A stretch of DNA of 33,373 nt from DATDCY01 sp964513745. GTDB taxonomy: Bacteria > JAUVQV01 > DATDCY01. Both the position numbers and the translations under genes were made by a program. The DNA lies in the NCBI GenBank assembly GCA_964513745.1, contig CAZEOK010000024.1, positions 1 through 33,373 of the forward strand, in the 5' to 3' direction. Under the pieces are notes generated by a model. The model did not search any database. It saw nothing but the letters and a program-made list of their open reading frames with translations, and was not told where the DNA came from. This document shows positions 33,359 through 33,373 of the stretch, piece after piece; the first letter of the stretch is position 1; each line of letters opens with the position of its first letter.

Positions 33359-33373
33359 CCGCAGGGAGCACGA

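Noticed and set aside
33112..33373. CRISPR or phage attachment site in the end region
   Set aside because: No regularly spaced repeats, integrase or tRNA end were found; the sequence fits dispersed intergenic repeats better.

Overview
High-GC bacterial window (about 68-70% GC by eye) with gene types common in anaerobic or facultative Deltaproteobacteria-like lineages: a DUF438/hemerythrin/PAS sensor, a DUF362 protein, an S41 peptidase resembling the MXAN_5808 type, an AddAB-type recombination nuclease and an RND efflux operon. The lineage is inferred from gene content only; no rRNA or tRNA gene was seen.

Layout. 1-2.7 kb: a protein with two ComFB-like cysteine modules, an orphan nucleotidyltransferase, and a convergent DUF438/hemerythrin/PAS protein. 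3.0-7.7 kb: a probable operon of DUF362 protein, MMPL/RND-superfamily transporter, and an NTF2-like/thioredoxin-like fusion. 7.7-8.8 kb (minus): SprT-like/DUF2786 metalloprotein. 8.9-12.5 kb (plus): a eukaryote-style fused HisH-HisF (IGP synthase), an HslV/proteasome-like Ntn hydrolase, a YtxH-like small protein and PurC. 12.7-21.2 kb (minus): a membrane-anchored pseudokinase, a nitroreductase remnant, and the overlapping addB-addA pair. 21.4-25.9 kb (plus): a two-TM protein, then a translationally coupled S41 peptidase and secreted MsrAB. 25.9-26.7 kb: an AT-rich island with a Phd/VapC toxin-antitoxin pair. 26.7-33.1 kb: a self-contained, autoregulated efflux operon tetR-MFP-RND-TolC, with a sigma70-like promoter and a perfect palindromic operator.

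The spaces between genes are rich in repeats. At least four copies of one GC-rich motif (2777, 8844, 10642, 14791) and two of another (21351, 33321) lie between genes. There is also a 27-bp perfect inverted repeat after hisHF and a 124-bp element with terminal inverted repeats that supplies the stop codon of the pseudokinase gene.

I do not see a clear-cut new defence or mobile system. The most unusual items are the HIS7-like bifunctional HisHF, the dispersed repeat families, the pseudokinase whose 3' end lies in a repeat, the orphan proteasome-like hydrolase, and the DUF362-MMPL-NTF2/Trx operon of unknown function.
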